From assembly GCF_003985155.1 (NCBI RefSeq), contig NZ_ML133709.1, positions 1-33,134 on the forward strand: a stretch of DNA of 33,134 bases, written 5' to 3'. Below are positions 8,188 to 16,073 of this stretch, in pieces. The DNA comes from Rhizobium vallis (lineage in GTDB: Bacteria > Pseudomonadota > Alphaproteobacteria > Rhizobiales > Rhizobiaceae). Position numbers and translations under genes: made by a program. The notes below the pieces were generated by a model, which ran no database searches, had not been told where the DNA came from, and saw only the letters and a list, made by a program, of their open reading frames with translations. Each line of letters opens with the position of its first letter. The stretch's first letter is position 1.

Positions 8188-8273
8188 TTAATAACTTTTT
8201 AACATAAGCTATTGAATTCGATCTTGAATTCTGCAAGGCTCTGGCCGCCAAAACCATGCAAGGAGTTCAAGAC

Positions 8274-8432
8274 ATGGCTAGTACTTCGACACTTGATGCG
8301 GGCATCGGCTCGGCGATTTCCGCCTTCAAGTCGGCCCAGAACGAAGCGACCGAGCAGAGCCTGAAGGTTGCAACCGAAATCACCAAGATCAACGGCGTCG
8401 CAAACGCCATCAAGAAGATCGGCCCAGGCTGA
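8274..8432 (+). CDS. 52-residue T3SS needle/pilin candidate (NopA/SctF-like)
   Basis: A small gene with a strong ribosome site (AAGGAG, 8 bases before the ATG). The product begins MASTSTLDAGIGSAISAFKS and ends INGVANAIKKIGPG: small, Ser/Ala-rich, without Cys or Trp, and helical through the middle, as in type III needle and Hrp-pilus subunits such as rhizobial NopA. It has no signal peptide, as expected for a type III exported protein. It opens the rightward unit ahead of sctD and is followed by a very stable hairpin, a common device for expressing a pilin at higher levels than the genes behind it. Needle subunits diverge fast, so the name rests on size, composition and position. Confidence 0.65.
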   Translation: MASTSTLDAGIGSAISAFKSAQNEATEQSLKVATEITKINGVANAIKKIGPG

Positions 8433-8443
8433 TTGAAACAATG

Positions 8444-8467
8444 GCGAGACGGGTTCGCCCGTCTCGC
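8444..8467 (+). promoter_or_regulatory. Intercistronic UUCG hairpin after the needle candidate
   Basis: GCGAGACGGG (8444-8453) pairs perfectly with CCCGTCTCGC (8458-8467) around a TTCG tetraloop, 11 bases after the stop codon. Only TTCCCCGCTTTC follows, so it is a weak terminator at best; it more likely stabilises the small upstream mRNA or causes partial termination before sctD. Confidence 0.7.
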
Positions 8468-8520
8468 TTCCCCGCTTTCGAAGACAATAAAAGCCGCTCG
8501 ACGGACGGTTCGGGAACAAG

Positions 8521-9489
8521 ATGGTTATGGATCTAGATTCCTCTTCGCCGACATTCAGAGGTAACGCCGGCAACGCTGCGTCAGGCAGCGGCGGACCGGT
8601 CTTGCGCATCACGCGCGCCGGGCGCAGCTCCAATCTGCCGCTGACGACAGAGCGGCAGGTGGTCGGCGGCAGCGCCGATTGTGACCTGATCGTCCTAGGC
8701 GCCAAACCGGAACCCGCCTTTGCCATCAGTCTGCAGCGCTCCCGCGGCTCCGACACGGTGTCGTTGACCGCGTTGCGGGATGACGTCGTGATCGACGGTC
8801 GTTCCATCCCGCGCGATCGGACAATGACCCTTACGAAGAGACAGACCATCTCCTTCGACGGCACGATCTGTGAGCTCGAAGGTCTCGGCGCCGGGCGCGT
8901 GCGGTTCGCGCCGCGCCGGATTGCGGCTGCCGGCCTTCTCGGGCTGGCGGCGTTGCTTTTGCTGGCCGGCCTTTACAACAGCGATGCGCCGGCTCACGAA
9001 GCCCCGCTCGTCAGGGTTTCCGCCGCACCCGAACCGGCGCCGGCGGCGGCGGCGATCGCGGCCGAAATCCGCCAGGCCATTCGTATGGCGCAGCTTCCCC
9101 AAGATCTGAGCATCGTCGCCACCGCCGACGAAATTCGCATCGGCGAAGGATCGCGGCCTCTCGGCCTGCCCGACAAGACCAAGCTGCGCAGCATCATCGC
9201 CTCGATGAGCCGGCGCGGTTCCGTTTCCATCGTCGATCTCACCGCCCTCTCTTCCGGTCTCGACGGCTTCGTTGCCGCCGCCGGCTATACGCCCGTCAGG
9301 TTCATCATCGGCTCCGACGGCCGCCGCTACGAGGAAGGCGATGTCGTTTCGAGCGGCTGGCGCATCAAGGAGATCGGCAAAGACCAGATGATCGTTTCCC
9401 GTGACAGTGAGGACGATACGGTCAATTTCGCCTCTGCCGGCAATGCCGAGCCGAAGCTCGCCGAAATTTCCAGCAGCGAACAAGAATAG
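8521..9489 (+). CDS. sctD: SctD inner-membrane ring protein (YscD/HrpQ-like)
   Basis: Predicted single-pass protein of 322 residues. Residues ~26-125 form the FHA-like cytoplasmic domain (LTTERQVVGGSADCDLIVLG, 41-60). One membrane segment follows, IAAAGLLGLAALLLLAGLY (134-152). A proline/alanine linker then leads to periplasmic ring-building domains (about 175-310) with SIVDLTAL and VRFIIGSDGRRYEEGDVV. This is the layout of the SctD family, which forms the outer of the two inner-membrane rings and holds SctJ. Length is close to that of short family members. It lies between the needle candidate and sctV, with 23 bases to the next gene. The ATG at 8521 has GGGA 5 bases upstream; an ATG two codons later is possible. 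Confidence 0.82.
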   Translation: MVMDLDSSSPTFRGNAGNAASGSGGPVLRITRAGRSSNLPLTTERQVVGGSADCDLIVLGAKPEPAFAISLQRSRGSDTVSLTALRDDVVIDGRSIPRDRTMTLTKRQTISFDGTICELEGLGAGRVRFAPRRIAAAGLLGLAALLLLAGLYNSDAPAHEAPLVRVSAAPEPAPAAAAIAAEIRQAIRMAQLPQDLSIVATADEIRIGEGSRPLGLPDKTKLRSIIASMSRRGSVSIVDLTALSSGLDGFVAAAGYTPVRFIIGSDGRRYEEGDVVSSGWRIKEIGKDQMIVSRDSEDDTVNFASAGNAEPKLAEISSSEQE

Positions 9490-9512
9490 GCGATGGCGTC
9501 GGAAGCCGGATC

Positions 9513-11444
9513 ATGAAGGTAAGGTCATCCGCCTTCGCCATGCTTGCGCAGCGCACCGATATGCTGCTTGCGGTTTTTTTCGCCTCCGTCGTGACGATGC
9601 TGGTGCTGCCGCTTCCGACAATCGTTCTGGACGTGCTGATCGCTTTCAATCTCTCCTTCGCTTTCGTGGTGCTGATCACCACGACCTATCTGAAGAGCGT
9701 GCTTGAAATCTCGACCTTTCCCGCGGTCATTCTGATCGGCACGCTGTTCCGCCTGGCCTTGACGATTTCCTCGACCCGGCTCGTGCTGGCGGACGCCGAT
9801 GCCGGCGAGATCATCATGGCCTTCGGCGATTTCGTCGTTGCGGGAAATGTCGTCGTCGGGCTGATCATTTTCCTGATCGTGGCGCTGGTGCAGTTCATCG
9901 TGGTGACGAAGGGCGCCGAGCGCATCGCCGAGGTCGGCGCCCGTTTCACGCTCGACGCCATGCCGGGCAAGCAGCTCGCCATCGACAGCGACCTGCGCAA
10001 CGGCCATATCAGCACGGAAGCCGCGCAGAAGCGCCGGTCGCGTCTCGAACAGGAGAGCCAGTTCTTCGGCGCGATGGACGGCGCCATGCGCTTCGTCAAG
10101 GGCGATGCGGTCGCAGGATTGGTGATCGTCGCCGTCAATCTCATCGGCGGCCTGGCGATCGGTATCTTCCAGAAGGGCCTGAGCTTCGCCGAGGCCGCCC
10201 ATCTCTATACGCTGCTGTCGATCGGCGACGGTCTGGTGTCGCAGATTCCGTCCATTCTGATGGCAGTCTCGGCCGGTATCGTCGTGACCCGCGTGTCCGA
10301 TGACGGCAACGGCAGTCTCGGCAGCGATATCGGCCGCGAACTCTTCCGGGAGCCCCGTGCATTGGCGATTGCGGCGGCGCTGACGATCTGCGCGGGCTTC
10401 GTGCCGGGATTTCCCACAGGCGTGCTCGGCGCGATCGGCCTGTGTCTGGCGGGCCTTGCCTTCATGGTGCATCGCCGGCGCGCCGGCCCAGCCGCGGCCG
10501 CATCGGCGAATGCCGTGGAAAGCGCCAATTCCTATCCGCTCGACAGGACGAAATATGGCGATCCCGTCATCGCCACCGTCGCGGTGGAAACGCTGGCGCG
10601 GCTTGAGGCGATGCGACTCGGCGAAATGCTGGACGGGCGGATCCGCATGGCGGCGCGCGCCGTCGGCGTCTCCGTGACGGTGCCGACGTTCAACGCCGAT
10701 CCCCGCATGGCCGAGGATCTGATCCACCTTCAGGTCGAAAACGTGCCCGCCGGTCTCGTCAGCTGCGGTCCCGAACGGACGGCCGAACAGATTGCCGACG
10801 GCATCGTGCGCATCGTCCGCCGCCATATCGGCGCCCTGTTCAGCGTCGACGACGCGGCACAATGGCTGGGCAGCCTCGAACCGCGTCTCGGCAAACTGGC
10901 GATCGACGTCGCCACCCAGGTGCCGCTGATGCTGACGGTCGCGGTCGTCAGACGCCTGCTGGATTCCGGCGTGACGCTTTCCCAGCCGCGCGGACTGCTG
11001 GAAGTGATGCTGCACGCCGGCACCGATCACGCGCCGGATGCCCTGGCCGAAATGGCGCGCGCCGCGCTGGTCAAGCAGATCGCCTTCGGGCTTCTCGACC
11101 GGCGCGGATTGCTGCCGGCGCTGGTGCTTCCCGCCGAATGGGACCACTTCATCCGCTCCTATGACGCCGCTGGAGCGACCGAGAAGATCGAGATAGCCGA
11201 AAGGCTGCGCCTGCTGGCCGAGAAAGCCAGGCAGGCTCTCGAGGACGCCAACGAGCGGGGATACGATCCCATCATCATCGTGCCGGGCGAGTGGCGCCTG
11301 CTCACCCAGACGCTGATGATCCACCACAACTGCCGCATTCCGGTGCTGGCGGCGGAGGAGATCGACAGGGATATAACGATCGAAACCATCGGAGAGATCG
11401 GGCAAATCCGGAACGCTGCCGGCTCCAAACAAAGGCCGGGCTGA
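9513..11444 (+). CDS. rhcV: RhcV/SctV major export gate protein
   Basis: A 643-residue FlhA/SctV-family protein of the inner membrane. The N-terminal half has about seven or eight membrane segments starting at residue ~17. The family signature RFTLDAMPGKQLAIDSD lies at 144-160 in the first large cytoplasmic loop. The C-terminal half (from ~330) is the cytoplasmic domain that forms a nonameric ring and receives substrate-chaperone complexes; LEMLLHAG-like (LLEVMLHAGTD) and the terminal PVLAAEEI segment match the family. It is slightly shorter than typical (~680-700). It follows sctD by 23 bases and precedes hrpW by about 40 bases, so all three should be on one mRNA. Confidence 0.96.
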   Translation: MKVRSSAFAMLAQRTDMLLAVFFASVVTMLVLPLPTIVLDVLIAFNLSFAFVVLITTTYLKSVLEISTFPAVILIGTLFRLALTISSTRLVLADADAGEIIMAFGDFVVAGNVVVGLIIFLIVALVQFIVVTKGAERIAEVGARFTLDAMPGKQLAIDSDLRNGHISTEAAQKRRSRLEQESQFFGAMDGAMRFVKGDAVAGLVIVAVNLIGGLAIGIFQKGLSFAEAAHLYTLLSIGDGLVSQIPSILMAVSAGIVVTRVSDDGNGSLGSDIGRELFREPRALAIAAALTICAGFVPGFPTGVLGAIGLCLAGLAFMVHRRRAGPAAAASANAVESANSYPLDRTKYGDPVIATVAVETLARLEAMRLGEMLDGRIRMAARAVGVSVTVPTFNADPRMAEDLIHLQVENVPAGLVSCGPERTAEQIADGIVRIVRRHIGALFSVDDAAQWLGSLEPRLGKLAIDVATQVPLMLTVAVVRRLLDSGVTLSQPRGLLEVMLHAGTDHAPDALAEMARAALVKQIAFGLLDRRGLLPALVLPAEWDHFIRSYDAAGATEKIEIAERLRLLAEKARQALEDANERGYDPIIIVPGEWRLLTQTLMIHHNCRIPVLAAEEIDRDITIETIGEIGQIRNAAGSKQRPG

Positions 11445-11486
11445 TAGAGCAAGTGAAGTAGACGAGACCAACTGGGGATGAATGCA

Positions 11487-12401
11487 ATGTGTGGCGTAGA
11501 TGGACAAAGGCCCATAGACTTCGACAGAACCTCCCGTTTCGACCTTGAGTCCGATTGCCTTGGCGGCAGCAATAGGGCCGACACGGATTTCACCACCATC
11601 CGAACCCGCAAGGTCTCGCCCTTCGAAGATTTCTCCGGCAACCCGCCGACACTGACCTCCTATGTGCCGAATTCGCGGGAAACGTCGGAAAACGGCATGG
11701 ATTCCGACCCCAAGGATCTGCTGCGCAAGCACATCAACTGGCAATCCGACTCCAAGAAGGTGGATCCATCCGACGAGAAACAGGCCACGACTTTGCAGAC
11801 CACGACGGAAAAACCCGACCTCTCGAAAGAGGGCAGCGTCATCGTCGTCAACGAGCCGATCGTCGTGGATGGCGGCGTGTTCGACGGCAAGGGCGCGACC
11901 TATACGGCCTCGTCCAAGCTCGGCGATGGCGGCCAGTCCGAAACCCAATCGCCGCTGTTCATTCTCAAGAACGGCGCGACGCTCAAGAATGTCGATCTCG
12001 GCGAGAATGGCGCCGACGGAATCCACGTCTATGACGGCGCGACGCTCGAAAACGTCAATTGGCAGAATGTCGGCGAGGATGCGCTGACGGTAAAAAGCGC
12101 CGGCGACATCACTATTATCGGTGGCTCCGCCAAGGGCGCGACCGACAAGATCTTCCAGATCAATGCCGACACGAGGTTCTATCTGAAGGATTTCGTCGCT
12201 GACGGCTTTACCACGCTCGTGCGCACCAACGGCGGCAAGCAGATCGACGCCGACGTCACCATCGATGGCGGGGCGTTCTCCCACGGCAGCAACGTCTTCC
12301 GCACCGACAGCTCACTTGCCAGCGTGACGTTCCTCTCCGATATCACGCTGGACGATGTGAAGAACTGGACGCGTGTAGGTGACAACCAATCGGGCGTCTG
12401 A
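11487..12401 (+). CDS. hrpW: HrpW-like pectate lyase (PL3), type III-associated
   Basis: From the ATG at 11487, with GGGGA 8 bases upstream, the product has 304 residues (an ATG at 11478 is possible but touches that ribosome site). The N-terminal ~110 residues are polar and disordered, with no signal peptide, fitting a type III export signal. From about 115 onward it is a class III pectate lyase beta-helix: VVNEPIVVDGGVFDGKG, GADGIHVYDGATLENVNW, VGEDALTV and TDKIFQINAD are family motifs. HrpW proteins of plant pathogens join a harpin to this domain; here no Gly- or Gln-rich harpin repeat is seen. A pectin-degrading HrpW has been reported from R. etli, and this gene is probably its equivalent. 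It should act on plant cell-wall pectate. Confidence 0.85.
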   Translation: MCGVDGQRPIDFDRTSRFDLESDCLGGSNRADTDFTTIRTRKVSPFEDFSGNPPTLTSYVPNSRETSENGMDSDPKDLLRKHINWQSDSKKVDPSDEKQATTLQTTTEKPDLSKEGSVIVVNEPIVVDGGVFDGKGATYTASSKLGDGGQSETQSPLFILKNGATLKNVDLGENGADGIHVYDGATLENVNWQNVGEDALTVKSAGDITIIGGSAKGATDKIFQINADTRFYLKDFVADGFTTLVRTNGGKQIDADVTIDGGAFSHGSNVFRTDSSLASVTFLSDITLDDVKNWTRVGDNQSGV

Positions 12402-12410
12402 GACGCCCGA
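12390..12410 (+). promoter_or_regulatory. Hairpin with the hrpW stop codon as its loop
   Basis: TCGGGCGTC (12390-12398) pairs perfectly with GACGCCCGA (12402-12410); the three loop bases are exactly the TGA stop codon of hrpW. No U-run follows. It may slow mRNA decay or act with the terminator 25 bases downstream. Confidence 0.6.
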
Positions 12411-12435
12411 CCACCGGAACCGCAAAGCGAAGATC

Positions 12436-12464
12436 AAGCGGGCGGCTTAGGCTCCCGCTTTTCA
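12436..12464 (+). terminator. Terminator after hrpW
   Basis: AAGCGGG (12436-12442) pairs with CCCGCTT (12454-12460), followed by TTTT. It ends the sctD-sctV-hrpW unit where it meets the converging rhcU. Confidence 0.65.
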
Positions 12465-13259
12465 TTGCCGGCCTGATCCTTGCCTGCGCGGCGGGCTGCT
12501 GCGCATTTCCGCGCCGATTTGCCGGCGCGCCGATTTCAGCTTCGGGTCGCCCTGGGTATCCTTGTATTCGCGCCGCGCCTCGGTCTTGGTCATGCGGTGT
12601 TCGTGCCTGAACAACGCGCGCGAAATGCGGATATCGAAAAACGCCGCCGCCACCATGATGCCGGCGGCAATGACGAGGATCGAGCCGAGGAGATGGGCTG
12701 TCGTGGAGAGCGTGCATGCTTCTCCGCAAAGAGGCGACCAGAAGATGCTGTTGAGGAAATAGAGGATCGCACCGCCGCCGGCGGTTGCGAGCAGGACAAA
12801 CTTGACGAGCCCCTTGACGAACTCGGCGATGCTCGCGAGCGAAAAAAGCCTCTTGATGCCCTCGAACGGATTGAGCCGGGTGAAATCGAAGCTCATATGT
12901 TTGAACGATACGGGAAACCCCTGCCCGTCGAGGATCGACACCAGGATGGTCGCGGCAAGACCCATGGCAAGCGGCAGCCAGATGAGATCGAGCAGCGCCA
13001 CGCCGGTTTCGCTCAAGCCGACAGTGACGGCGTCGGAGACGTCGGCTCGCGCGGCGGACTGAAGGCCGGCATCGAAACTGCGGGTGAAATCCTCGAGGAT
13101 ATCAGGCAAGCCCCAGGTGACGTAGACGGCGATGGCAAGGACGGAGATCGCAACCGGGATTTCCTTCGAGCGGGGAACCTGGCCCTCGCGGCGGAGCCGA
13201 TCGAGCTTCACCCGGCTCGGCGGCAGGGTTTTTTCCTCGGTATCGTCATTTTTGGCCAT
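12462..13259 (-). CDS. rhcU: RhcU/SctU export-switch protein, truncated before the NPTH domain
   Basis: A 265-residue FlhB/SctU-family membrane protein. Residues ~30-50, ~90-110, ~145-170 and ~188-210 are membrane segments, and FKHMSFDFTRLNPFEGIKRL (119-138) is a family hallmark. The linker MTKTEARREYKDTQGDPKLK (223-242) is also typical. In normal members this is followed after some 20-30 residues by the autocleaving NPTH motif and a ~80-residue domain that switches substrate class. Here the reading frame ends at residue 265 with PRRQGSGRQ, and no NPTH coding appears in any minus-strand frame before the converging hrpW. The gene overlaps the end of rhcT by 14 bases. Either export runs without the usual switch, or the domain was lost when hrpW was placed here. 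Confidence 0.88.
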   Translation of the reverse strand: MAKNDDTEEKTLPPSRVKLDRLRREGQVPRSKEIPVAISVLAIAVYVTWGLPDILEDFTRSFDAGLQSAARADVSDAVTVGLSETGVALLDLIWLPLAMGLAATILVSILDGQGFPVSFKHMSFDFTRLNPFEGIKRLFSLASIAEFVKGLVKFVLLATAGGGAILYFLNSIFWSPLCGEACTLSTTAHLLGSILVIAAGIMVAAAFFDIRISRALFRHEHRMTKTEARREYKDTQGDPKLKSARRQIGAEMRSSPPRRQGSGRQ

Positions 13260-14055
13260 GGGTCACCTCCAGCATGGCTTTCACCTCGTTGAATCCGTCG
13301 ATCCAGAGATCGTGGAAATAGCTGGAGATAAAGGCCGTGTAGATGACGAGAATGACCACGACCGCGAAGTTCTTGATGGCCGGCAGGCTATCGTTCAGCG
13401 GGAATTGTTTCGACGAGCGGCCAACGAAGGCCAGCGACAATTCGAGCGCGCAGGTGACGATCATGAACGGGGCGGCAAGCAATCCGGCCGCTTTGAACAG
13501 CCGGCCGAATACACCGAGGATCATGTCGAGCGGATCGTCGGGCATGGCGGGCATGAGCTTGAAGAGCGGCCAGAACTCGAACGACTTGTAGAAAATCGCG
13601 ACCAGATCGATGATGCCGCCGGCGCTGACGAAAATCACCAGGGCGATCGACATCATCAGCGAGCCGAGCGGCGCGGTTTCCAGCGCGTTGATCTGGTCGA
13701 AGAGATTGGCGGCATTGGCCCCGCGATAGACATCGGTCATATCACCCGCCGCCTGGGCCGCCCAGAAGGGAATGCCGAGCCCCATGCCGATGAGCGCCCC
13801 GAAGCAAAGTTCCTTCATCGAAAGGGCGGCCAGATCGAACCAGGACGTATCTCCGATAGCCAGCACCGAATAGGCGAAGGCGACGGAGGGCGCCGAAAGG
13901 CCGATTGCCAGGCCGAAACGCAGAATGCCGACGATGCTGAACAGCGAGAAGATCGGGAAGATCAGCAGGATCCCGAGCGCGCGGGCGGCGCCGAGCATGG
14001 CTGCGGCCGGTGCCGCGACCTCGATGCCGACGAGCGGAAGATGATCCGGCCCCAT
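13246..14055 (-). CDS. rhcT: RhcT/SctT export gate protein
   Basis: A 269-residue very hydrophobic protein of the FliR/SctT family. It has about six membrane segments, with FWAAQAAGDMTDVYRGANAA (about 102-121) as the conserved region in which family members have a QxxGxxxDxxRG-like pattern. SctT joins SctR and SctS in the helical export-gate pore at the core of the inner-membrane rings. It is encoded between rhcS (10 bases upstream) and rhcU (14-base overlap), the standard R-S-T-U order. Length is normal. Confidence 0.93.
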   Translation of the reverse strand: MGPDHLPLVGIEVAAPAAAMLGAARALGILLIFPIFSLFSIVGILRFGLAIGLSAPSVAFAYSVLAIGDTSWFDLAALSMKELCFGALIGMGLGIPFWAAQAAGDMTDVYRGANAANLFDQINALETAPLGSLMMSIALVIFVSAGGIIDLVAIFYKSFEFWPLFKLMPAMPDDPLDMILGVFGRLFKAAGLLAAPFMIVTCALELSLAFVGRSSKQFPLNDSLPAIKNFAVVVILVIYTAFISSYFHDLWIDGFNEVKAMLEVTHGQK

Positions 14056-14065
14056 CCGCCCCGCC

Positions 14066-14335
14066 TCACTGAACCATGGTCGGGAAGTCGTTCAGGATAT
14101 GAACGGAATGTTCGATCAGCGGCGTTGCCAGCACCCGGCCGAACAGCAGCAGGGTGATGGAGATCACGAAAATCTTGACGATCTGCGCGATGGTCTGTTC
14201 CTGGATTTGCGTTGCAGCCTGGAAAATGGCGATGATCAGCCCGAGAAGCGCGGCCAGGCCCAGAATGGGGCCGGCCAAGGCGAAGGTCGCCATGACGGAC
14301 ATGCCGATTTCAGCTGCGACCTGGTCTTCACCCAT
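14066..14335 (-). CDS. rhcS: RhcS/SctS export gate protein
   Basis: An 89-residue protein of the FliQ/SctS family with two membrane hairpin helices (about 15-40 and 50-72) around the conserved FQAATQIQEQTI segment (38-49). It packs around the SctR/SctT spiral in the export gate. Length is normal. It follows rhcR by 65 bases, the largest gap in the lower operon, and precedes rhcT by 10 bases. Confidence 0.93.
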   Translation of the reverse strand: MGEDQVAAEIGMSVMATFALAGPILGLAALLGLIIAIFQAATQIQEQTIAQIVKIFVISITLLLFGRVLATPLIEHSVHILNDFPTMVQ

Positions 14336-14400
14336 GGTGGCAGGCCTTTCGCGTGGGCGCGGCAGGCGCTCGAACCGGGGCTTTCGTCAAGGCGCGATGC

Positions 14401-15054
14401 TCACTGCGCATAGGACAGCACCAGACCTTCCAGCAATCGCCGCCAGCCGTCGATCGAGACGAACAGCAGCAGCTTCAGCGGTGTCGACACCACGGTCGGG
14501 GACATCATCTGCATGCCGAGCGCCACCAGAATGGCGGAGACGGCGAAGTCGATCATCAGGAAGGGCAGATAAATCAGAAATCCGATTTCAAAGGCCCGCG
14601 TCAGTTCCGAAACGAGGAAGCTTGGCGTCAGCACGGTGATATCGTCGGAGGCAATGGGGGTTGCCGGCGCGTTTGCCCAGATCTTCTGCGACGCCTGCAC
14701 GAAAAAGTCGCGCACCTCGGCGTCGGAAAATTTCAGCATGAAATCCTTCAGCGGCGCTGCCACTTTGATCATGCCGTCCGCCATGCCACTGACCGTGCCG
14801 AAATCGCCGCTATGGGCGAGCAGCAATTGCCAGCTGTTTTGCAGCACCGGGTTCATCACGAAGGCCGAGAGCACGATGGCAATCGCAAAGACCAGGAGAT
14901 TCGGCGGCGTCTGCTGGATGCCGATCGCATTGCGCACGATCAGCAGGACGACTGAAATCTTGGTGAAGGAGGTTGCGATCACGGCAATGACCGGCAGCAT
15001 CGAGATCGCCGCCATTGCCGCGAGGCTCTGGGCAAGAGGAAAGCTCTGTTCCAT
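14401..15054 (-). CDS. rhcR: RhcR/SctR export gate protein
   Basis: A 217-residue FliP/SctR-family protein. Membrane segments lie near residues 10-30, 50-72, 155-178 and 188-208. Conserved segments include TSFTKISVVLLIVRNAIGIQ (28-47) and, near the C-terminus, FLIYLPFLMIDFAVSAILVA followed by MMSPTVVSTPLKLLLF. Five copies form the export-gate core with SctS and SctT. Its start overlaps the stop of rhcQ by one base, so translation is coupled. Length is normal. Confidence 0.95.
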   Translation of the reverse strand: MEQSFPLAQSLAAMAAISMLPVIAVIATSFTKISVVLLIVRNAIGIQQTPPNLLVFAIAIVLSAFVMNPVLQNSWQLLLAHSGDFGTVSGMADGMIKVAAPLKDFMLKFSDAEVRDFFVQASQKIWANAPATPIASDDITVLTPSFLVSELTRAFEIGFLIYLPFLMIDFAVSAILVALGMQMMSPTVVSTPLKLLLFVSIDGWRRLLEGLVLSYAQ

Positions 15055-16073
15055 CAGTCGTGCAGCGCCGTGACGCGAACGGCGCTCAACCCATCCACGG
15101 AAATGATTTCGCCCCGTCCGATAATGCGGCCCTGGGCGATGATATCGACGGCGTCCGACAATGGCCTGTCGAGGTTGAACACATAGCCCTCGCCGATCGT
15201 CTCGAGTGTGCGCAGCGGCAACTCCAGCCGTCCGGCATCGAAGACCAGCTTGATCGGGATGCTGTCGACAGGCGACGGACGCGGCTCGCCCTGCAATTCC
15301 TGATCGACGGTGTCATTCGTCATGAAATGCCTCATTGGTCCGGTTGGCGTCGACAGGAGCGGCTCGGTGAGGACCGCGCCTTTGTCCGAGCGCATGCAGG
15401 TTGCAAGGTAACGTTCACCCGTGATCGCGACCACGGTCTCCGGTGCCCCCCCATCGATGACGATGCCGTCCCCCAATCGCAGGGATTTGATCTGACCGAC
15501 CGACAGCACGGCATAACCGCGCCGGATGTTGACCGCCGTCGTCAGGGCATTGAGCGTGCGGCGCGGTAGGCGGCTTGCCCAGCCGACGAGGCCGGCAAGG
15601 AAGGTTTCATCGAAACGGCCGCTCAAGGGCAGGCTCATGCCGCTCCAGCCGATTTCGAAGCCGAAATTGCCGCTAAAATCCGGCTCCGGCTGCGCGCCGA
15701 TCTCCAGCAGCGAAAGGCCGATGCCGATCTTGTTCTCGATTGCCTCGAAGGCCTCGGCGAACTGATGTTCCACCACCGCCGCCTTTTCATGCGGTGACAG
15801 TTTTTCCCAGAGCAGCAGCGGTTCCAGCCTTTCGGCCAGCAGCCGCAATGCTCCGGCCGAAGCAATCAGCATCTGATCCTGCTCGCCGACGCGGCAGAGA
15901 ATGCCGACAGGATCGGCGATCCGCGTGGCCGCGATATCGGGGGACAGCGGGCGAACGGAAAGCGTCTGCTCCCGGACCGGAATTTGCCAGGCGGCGCGCA
16001 TCGTCGTGCCGGAACGGGAAAAGAAGCTCCCGGCCATCGATGAGTCGGGCCATGCGGGCGCGGCGATATTCAT
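15054..16073 (-). CDS. rhcQ: RhcQ/SctQ cytoplasmic ring protein
   Basis: A 339-residue soluble protein of the SctQ/YscQ family. The C-terminal ~80 residues form the FliN/SpoA domain: IPIKLVFDAGRLELPLRTLE (about 263-282), then GRIIGRGEIISVDGLSAVRV (about 314-333). A second SpoA-like region lies at about 190-230 (YAVLSVGQIKSLRLGDGIVI). SctQ builds the cytoplasmic sorting platform with SctK and SctL. The start overlaps the end of rhcN by four bases. The N-terminal half is poorly conserved, as in the family. No internal start for a short SctQ-C product was checked rigorously. Confidence 0.9.
   Translation of the reverse strand: MNIAAPAWPDSSMAGSFFSRSGTTMRAAWQIPVREQTLSVRPLSPDIAATRIADPVGILCRVGEQDQMLIASAGALRLLAERLEPLLLWEKLSPHEKAAVVEHQFAEAFEAIENKIGIGLSLLEIGAQPEPDFSGNFGFEIGWSGMSLPLSGRFDETFLAGLVGWASRLPRRTLNALTTAVNIRRGYAVLSVGQIKSLRLGDGIVIDGGAPETVVAITGERYLATCMRSDKGAVLTEPLLSTPTGPMRHFMTNDTVDQELQGEPRPSPVDSIPIKLVFDAGRLELPLRTLETIGEGYVFNLDRPLSDAVDIIAQGRIIGRGEIISVDGLSAVRVTALHD

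Noticed and set aside
8155..8190. PIP box (TTCGC-N15-TTCGC) for HrpX/HrpB-type control
   Set aside because: The second half is inverted (CGCGAA), so it is a dyad, not the direct repeat needed.
9525..12284. A 919-codon open frame antisense to sctV and hrpW
   Set aside because: Its product is Arg/His/Asp-rich with no family resemblance, and the sense strand codes for SctV and a pectate lyase. It is a by-product of GC-rich codon use.
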